DNA of 64,000 nt, taken from NCBI RefSeq assembly GCF_905220565.1, contig NC_059406.1, positions 7,450,001 through 7,514,000 of the forward strand, given 5' to 3'. A model generated the notes under the pieces. It had not been told where the DNA came from, did no database searches, and saw nothing but the letters and a program-made list of their open reading frames with translations. Origin of the DNA: Melitaea cinxia. Taxonomy: Eukaryota; Arthropoda; Insecta; Lepidoptera; Nymphalidae. The position numbers and the translations under genes were made by a program. Below are positions 49,201 through 58,200 of this stretch, piece after piece. How positions within the stretch are numbered: the stretch's first letter is position 1; each line of letters opens with the position of its first letter.

Positions 49201-52200
49201 TTTTTTTTTATCGATAAAATAATCATAATAAAAAATTATTATTTTCTTTATACCTCAAATATTTTCTCCTCAAATGTTTTTATTTATCATTTAACATTAA
49301 AAGAAAGCATTGTAAAAAAAATATCAGAGAATTAAAAAAAATTACTTATTTAACAAAACCCATATATGGTTAAATCCCATTTTTTACCGATCTCTAAAAG
49401 AAGATAGTGGCCAGATCAACTCTGACGATGATCTAAGTTACCGGGTGAATGCACTCAGTAAGTTCTTTTGAATGACGCCATCTTCACACATACGAATACT
49501 AATTGTCTCCTCAATTGTTATTGAGTCTTCTGAGACGCGCAGAACAACAATGTATTCATTTAATTTTTATATACACATTTTTGCGACAGTTTTTTGTTTC
49601 GTATACAATGTATGAGTAACCATATGCTTACAAATTTTCGTAGCATTTTAATTTTCATGTTCTATTAATCTAAACCAGTGCTATTCCGATCAGATACATT
49701 TTTAAAAAAATAAACACTAAATTTGACTTTAATTTTATAATTTAATGATGATCTTATTAATTAGTCTCATTGAGTAACGTATTTTAATTCGGTCAATTAA
49801 AGTTAACAGTAACCATCAGTCGTTGCTAGACGTAGCGTATGGTTTATATTTCAGGAATTATAGTTCGTATCTTTATTGACATATGATCTTAATCATGATC
49901 ATAGATAAATAACATTTGAATGTAAAATAATAATAACAATTAAACGTAAACGCGATATGGGAGTGAGTCAGTCATCCACGTTGCCTAAACGACGTTGATA
50001 AGAACGACTAATTTGATCGCAACTGGCAACAAATTAGATCTTCGAGAACATTAAATTAAAAAAAAAATACAAAAATCGTGACTCATAAACTCGTTTGTCT
50101 TATGTAATCTATCCTAAAACAAAAATTTCAAACGACCGGTATGAATAAAAATCTGTACCTTTAGGGATTTAATGAAATGAAAAATCCTTTTCTTTGAAAT
50201 ACATAACATTTCGAATAACTATAGTATAAATACAAATTTGTGACAAACTCTTTTTATTTAAATTAATAAATTAAAAAACAATATTTGAAACCAAAAACAA
50301 TAAATCTATCTAAAACTTGCCAATAAATTTGTCAAAAACTAGACGTAATTTCAAACCTCGTAATTTCTTAACTATATCGGACTAAATAAAAGTCAGTAAT
50401 TGCAAAATTCTTATCGATTTAGGGTACGAGTACATCAATTAATTTTATTCTAAATTCCAGCCAAACAAGCTCACGCGCAAACTTGTTATAGTATTATTTT
50501 TAATTTTATGATTCATTCAGAACCTAAATCTTTGTCAATGGATTCAAAAATAAATCATGGCGGAAATTTTATTTAATTAGTACAAATCGAAGTAATCGTG
50601 TCTTTTTAATTTTATTAAATAATTATATCATACAGAGATTACTACTTGCGTAAGTTACATTGCCAGTGTATGCCTGGATGGAGATTGCGAAAAACCGAGA
50701 TGAAGTGTCTAAGTTACATTTAACCCTAGGTCACTGGTTTAATTGCATAAAACATTTGTGTGATATTTGTCTTAGATTTTTAATTTTACCTAAAATAAAA
50801 CAATAATTTCAAGAAGCCATTTTTTTCGAATAAATTTAAAATAGAATAATAATAATAATTATTATTATATCTTAAAGTCCTTTTTAAAAATGTTGTTAAC
50901 CTCTACTGTTTTAAATTTAAAGTTGAATGTCGATACTAAATATACATGCACAAATGATTCACACGCTACTATACATTACACTGGGTCGTATGAACGGAGC
51001 ATTCACGTGGAATAATGACTCATTTTTGACACAGGTGTTACACGTTCGACGTTACAATTTTTGTCAGTCATGCACATATGTTTCAGTAGGGGTGTATTAA
51101 TAGGTAGCGGGAAAGCTTGCATTAACGACGAGACCATATTCAAAGGTAAAACCAAAATACTTTGGGTAACAAATGTTTGAATGTAGTTATTTAATGTTAG
51201 ATCTTTTATCATAACTTGAGTGCTTTCATATTTGCTAAATGGGTATATAGAACATTATGTCGATATGTTCCTAATACATACAAAATAATACTTTTCATAT
51301 TGAGTGTATTTACTCTCTACCTCTCTTTTCTTGAGTTTTAACTTGGCCTAAGTTAATGTTAAGGCTAAACATTTTTGAATATCATATCAAAAATTGACCG
51401 TTCCAGCGGGGATCGAACCTGCGTCTTGATATGATATTCAAAAATGTTTAGAATTCCTAATGTGTGGGTAACACAAAAATAAAATCGTACATATTAAATG
51501 TTAAGGCTAATAGTAAAAGATACTACATGTATTGTGATAAGGATCAAGTAACTTATAATAATAAGGCGTCCGTGCTACATTCGATGTATTATGCAATAAC
51601 ATCGCGTAAAACTTATGACGGTACAGAAAAGTGCCGATACGTCATCTTCAAGTCGGAGGAAACTTTTATGACGCATGCTTCCAGACATTGCCTTACAATT
51701 CGTTGACACAGTCTGTAGGGATTTCCTTTAAACAATGACTTATATACAAAGCTATGTTCTGTTCAAAGATCAATGAGTAATAGATTTTAGATCAACGTTT
51801 TTTTTTAAATTGTATAGCTATTGATCATCATCCTCAAGACTGGAATTATACACCACATAGTCGTATCAGTAGGGTGTTAGCATTGGGCTTTGCATGTTAG
51901 AGAAAGCGTAAATACATTATTTAGGTAATGGTCATTTTTGGGCTTAAATAATGTACCATTATGTGTTACCTTACACTTTTATTTTACATCCCAATGAAGT
52001 TATGAATAAATCATGTTTATCTTAGGATAAACACGTAATGTTTATATTACTAACATGTTGATGTTTTAGTTTCACTTTAAATTGCCTTTGTTATCCTAGG
52101 TACGGATTGAATAACTAAAGGCTGCGTGTTTTCAAAAGTCAAATGATACTGTTGATGATAGAGCACTGTTGAATAACTAAAGGCTGACTATATGCGTGTT

Positions 52201-55200
52201 TTCAAAAGTCAAATGATACTATTGTTGATAGCGCACTGTTCAATCTTATATGTACCTAAGTGGGTACTTACATTTAGATGTAGTAAGTACTGGGTAAATG
52301 AAGCTATTTAGTGTCAAAACAATTCGTAAACTTCTAGTCAATCTTCACCTGTAATGGTGACACTTCGAGGGAAATGAATTACTGTAGCAGTACAGACTAG
52401 TGTAGCCAAGATTTAACCTGTTATAATAAGACTAGCTTCACATTCGTACTAAAATTTTACAATTTGTTACATAGGTATGTCGTCTACTATCCTTGTTGAA
52501 ACTTATAAACAAAAATATTGATTTACGGTCCCACTAGAATTGATGATTACTACCGTTCAATATTCGCTCTAATATACTTATGATTAGTATATTCAAATGA
52601 AACAAATTTAATTTATTATGAACACTAAACTTAATGACTGTAGACTTGGAGATCGCTCAATGATTCACTTTTTAAGTTTCTAATTACTTAAATTTGTTAT
52701 ATTATCTCAACAAACAGTGTGACTGTATATACAAAATATCATTTGTAATTATTAATGTAGTTCATACGTACCTACATGATATCATAACAATTTTTTTTTT
52801 AGGAAAACAAAAAATTTTTTTTATCTGTAAGAAACACTTATTATAAATGAAGTTGTAAACAATCGTAAGATTACAATATTATATAAACTAAGCTATTTGT
52901 AATATTTAAGGTTATTTCCATCGTTTCTTTTGACCTACTATCGAGTATATTTGTCACAAACGATTTAAACGATTAAAATTGTATTACATTCTGTTCATTA
53001 CAGATAAATATATTGCTAGGTATATGAAACAGGTTGAAGATGTAGACGGATGAAAAGCCATCCTTCTAAAAATTAGAGACGAATTGAATTCAGGGAATAA
53101 TCGAGAGGCTACATTAAATATTACGTTCTTACTTGGTAATTTCTGTAATATGAACGTGAACGTTTATTTATAGGGGATTTACCGCGATTATCATTTTGTG
53201 ATATGCGATATTTCAACCATGAAAGACTAACAACTATATTTACATACAGCTGTGTCACGCGGTTACGTCCGCGTAATTCCCGACTCCGTAAGAACGTCGG
53301 GATAAAAATTACCCTGTGTTTTTCTGTATCTCCAACTCCGTACCAGTTCATTACAATCAGTTTGGTATGCTTTGCATGAAAAAGTAACATACCTACATTC
53401 AACCCTACATACAATCTATAATATTAGTAGGATGTTCATACGTCGATTAAGACTGTAACATAAAGTATTCAATTTACACCATTATCATCCTATTATTTAC
53501 TAATATAGACAATTATTAGATCATATAAATGTTTAACTTAAATCAACTGTATAATAATACTAGTCAATCATTGACACACCCCCTGCATTGTTTGTTATAT
53601 GACGAAGCCGTCTTAACTAGCGGGGATGATGCCTTGAGTCACGTCCTGACTCATTCAGGGAATATCACACGCAATTGATGATTAATTCAATGACTTATTT
53701 GTTTACTTATTGCATTGCAATCGCTAATTGTATAATTATTAATGAGAAATTGTTCACATTAAAAATTCAAAACATAACTGTTTTTTAGATCAATTGTGAT
53801 TCAACTGTTGTTTTAATGGTTTAAACTTTTTTTTTTAATAATTTATTTATTATATTTATTAAAACTTAGTGATACATTGTTTTTACGTTACAGTCATGTT
53901 TTATATCGTTAAATCTATATCACCATTTTAATTGTTTAATTATTAATATTATTTTACCTGACATTAGTAATTTTTAAAAGTTGGAAATATATTAAACTTG
54001 TTATAAAGCCTTAGAAACCATAACCATGGAAAAATTACCAAAAATATATTGATGTCCATTAAATGTACTTATTGCCAACGTACAAACGGAGTTTAGAGCT
54101 AGCCGTACCTAATTGATACAGTAGTTAGCGTCGTGTGAGTACTTGAAGCATTTTCTAAAACTAACGTCGAAGTTATTTTTACTAAGAATTCTAAGAATGT
54201 AATGGACATAGCGTATCAAATTACAGGACATGCTTCTACCATCGCTAGTAACATTCTTAAGCATTTTATCAAGCTATTAAGTCTCAACTCATGTTTACAT
54301 GAGTCACAAAATTTAAGACGGACCAACTTTTTGTTTATGAGGATGAATGACCAACTTTGTAACAATAGAAACTTTATATTAATTACCAGAAAGGAATAAA
54401 AAAAAACAAAGAACTCGGACTTTATGTCACTTTACTACAGTCTAGTTTTTAACCGACTTCCAAAAAAGGAGGAGGTTCTCAATTCGACTGTATTTTTTTT
54501 TTTTTTTTTTATGTATTCTGTTACATCAGAACTTTTGCCCGTGTGGACCGATTTCGACAAATTTTGTTTTAATCGAAAGGTGGTGTGTGCCAATTGGTCC
54601 CATTTAAATTTATTTGAGATCTAACAACTACTTTTCGAGTTATATCTAATAATGTGTTTTTACTTGACGCTTTTTTCGTCGACCTACGTTGTATTATACC
54701 GCATAACTTTCTACTGGATATACCGATTTTGATAATTCTTTTTTTGTTGGAAAGGGGATATCCCTAGTTTGGTACCGTGATAAGGAAACTAGGATCTGAT
54801 GATAGGATCCCAGAGGAATCAAGGGAAACTCTCGAAAATCCGTAATAACTTTTTACTGGGTGTACCGATTTTGATAATTTTTAATTTAATCGAATGCTGA
54901 TGTTTATCATGTGGTCAAATATAAATTTTATCGAGATCTGATAACTACTTTTTGAGTAATCTTTAATAACGCGTAGTTGCTTGACTATTTTTTCGTCGAT
55001 CTACGTTGTATTACTTGTCGATGTAATTGAAGTCGGTTTTTTTTTCGTTTGCGAGCAAACACAATTATAACTATAGTGTTTATTATTAATGACGTCACTA
55101 ATATAAACGTTTTGTAACTACTATGAATAAGTTTCTTTACAGTTTACACTCGATCAGTGTGCCATTGGAATAAACCTATTTTTCAAGAAAGAAATTACGT

Positions 55201-58200
55201 AAATACTTAAAAAATCTAAATTTTAAAATCACATCCTTACCATTGAAGAATAATTTTATTTATAGTCGGTCTGAGTGATACCTAAGAATAATACGGAATA
55301 AAATGAATGTTTCACAAAATATTATTAGAGATAAAAAAAATAAAAAATGGAAATTGATAAAATTACAGATTATTTGAGTATGAAATTTTTTAATCTTAGA
55401 CAACGATAACAATAAAATGACTTATTTATCTAAATAAAAAAATTGCAAATAGGTACCTAAGAGCAATATAAAAATTTCTTAACAAATCTGTCTAGGAAAA
55501 GATAAAAAAAAAAGTTTAGGCCATATTATTGTAACACAATGTGCTTCTAACCTAATCTCAGTTGAATGACTTCGTGACTCACTTATTGCTGTTAACACAC
55601 AACTGCTCTTAAAAAGGTCATCGCCAACTTCAATGGACTTGGCACATTCATTAATCATAATTATTAACTTAGATTTTTATTTAATTAATCACTGTAAACG
55701 TATATTAGAAATTGCGTCGAAAACGCGGTGTGAATATCTTGACATTTAGGTGTAGTGTAACAAAATAGGTGTGTGTAACAAAGTATTGCGTTGCATTAGT
55801 TTGCTTTGTGTTTAACCTTGAATAACCTTAAAAGGACCATCTATCTAAAGTCCATTTTTTTATGTCCGAAATTTACGTGGACACTAAGATACACTTGATT
55901 AAATAACTTGCTTATTCTTCATAATTTTAGTTATATTCCCCTAAAAAGGACTTGAAACCAATCTGATCTGACCTAGGTCTATCTCACTGCTGGAGAGTTT
56001 TCATATGTCTTAAGACCTTTAAATACACAGACTACAGTAAAAAAGTTTTTTTTTCTGTAGTCTGTGTTTAAATAGTCCACATTAATAAAAATATCTCAGG
56101 TAAAAAAGGCATTCAAAATAACAAAGTATACCTAGGTATTATTTAAAAAAGTACTGTCATGTTTACTTATCTGTAAGTCTTTGGGTATTACCCATTGATC
56201 TATAAAAAACCCCAATGATATTACCGTTGTTAAATAGCCAGTTGTTTTCTTTCCAATATCATACAGTCGACTTATTATTAGATAAAACATAATCGTGGCA
56301 TGACAAAAATCTATGTGAGTTATACCTACACATAATAATAATTATTGTGTTTGCTCGCAAACGAAGAAAACGACCTAAACGACCTAAACTATGTAAATAC
56401 GCGTTATCAAAGATTACTCAAAAATAGTTATCAGAGCTCGATCAAATTTAAATAGGAATACAAGACAAGTATCAGCTTTCGATTCAAATAAGAACCATCG
56501 ATCCCCAGTAAAAAGTAATGCGCTATAATACAACGCAGGTCGACGTAAAAATAGTCAAGTAAACACGAATTATTAGATATAAATCGAAAAGTACTTGTTA
56601 GACTTAAATTAACCACCTTTCGTTTAAAAAAAAACATTGAAATCGGTCCACCTAGTAAAAAGTTCTGAGGTAACATACATAAAAAAAATACAGTCGAATT
56701 GAGCATCAGCCGATCGCGATGTCTGAAAATGAAGGATATATAAGAAATGTATTATAACGTTTTTTTTACGAGGGCAATAAAAAACTAAACAATTCATTAA
56801 ATTCCGTTTTCACATTTGTTGTTGTTTCATGTTTTCAAATTCCGTTGATGAAATTTTTGATCACGGAGGTGTAACATAAAATCTAGTGTACGTCATATGT
56901 TGATATATTGTCTATGAGTTGAGTTATTACTCTATAAACGTCCGAGCTCTTATGAAGTTGTTTTAGAAACACGAATATTAAACAACACGGACGAAGTCAC
57001 AGTATCAACTTGTGTTATATATAAAACTACTAAATAGTAGGGTTAGTAAGTAGATTTGTGTTTATTAGTTACTTGACGAATTGAACAAAGCACTCTGAAC
57101 GGTGAACTACTTTAGGTTAGAATCTAGTTAAGCCAGAAGCAGAGCTGAGTTATTGATTTTCAATCGACTACCGCTCACTATTAAGCTGTCGAACTTGAAA
57201 ACCCTCAATATTCATTAGATAAATAATAACTATTTGTGCTAATAACTGACATAATACTGTTTTAAATAACATAAAACTGTTGGTTTTTTGTCAATTACAT
57301 ATATATATATATATATATATATTCGAATTGTTCAATAAACAAATCTTAAAGGAACGAATTCAAAGGCATAATTAATACACACATCAGCCTATCGCAGCCC
57401 ACTGCTGGACATAGACCTCCACAATTTCGCACCAAAAATGGCATAAACTCACGTGTTTTGCCCATAGTCACCACGCTGGGCAGGCGGGTTGGTAACCGCA
57501 GGGCTGACTTTGTCGCACCGAAAAGAAGCTGCTTCCCGTCTGTGTGTGGTCTGTGTATTTCGAAGCCAGCAATTGGGTGGATATCCTGCCATCGGTCGGC
57601 TTTTTGAGTTCCAAGGTGGTAATGGAACGACACCCACGGGAAGAGAGGGGGTGGCTATATTCTTTGCTGCCGTAACCACACAGCCTGACACAATAAATAC
57701 GCCAGGTGAAATATTGTGCTATCAATGTTATTAGCTCTTGTTGACCATATTCAACGGAAATATTTTTCTGTTTTTAAATACCTACTATGCAGATGTCTTT
57801 AATTGAGCTCATTATGAAATACCTGCCAAAAATCGCGAAAATTACGATTTCCCTAGTCGCCGTGCCAGCTTTCAAATAAAAAAAAAAGAATCATCAAAAT
57901 CGGTACACCCGTAAAAAGTTATGAGATAACACAAAAAATAATACAATCGGATTAAGAACCTCTTCCTTTTCTGAAGTTGGTTTATAAGGTCACAGCATCT
58001 CACACAGCTTTCGAGTAATGTTGTGTTACTGTGGTAAGTAGAAAAGCCAAAGTTTCTGAGAATGCACTTTATTTACAACTGCAAGGAGTAAGTCAGAGCA
58101 ACGGGAATGTGATAGTCCCAATGTTGCAGGCTTGCAGGCGTCTATTAGTCCAAAGCTGCGGTAACTCCCTAAGATCAGTCATACCGTACAGTTGTATTTT

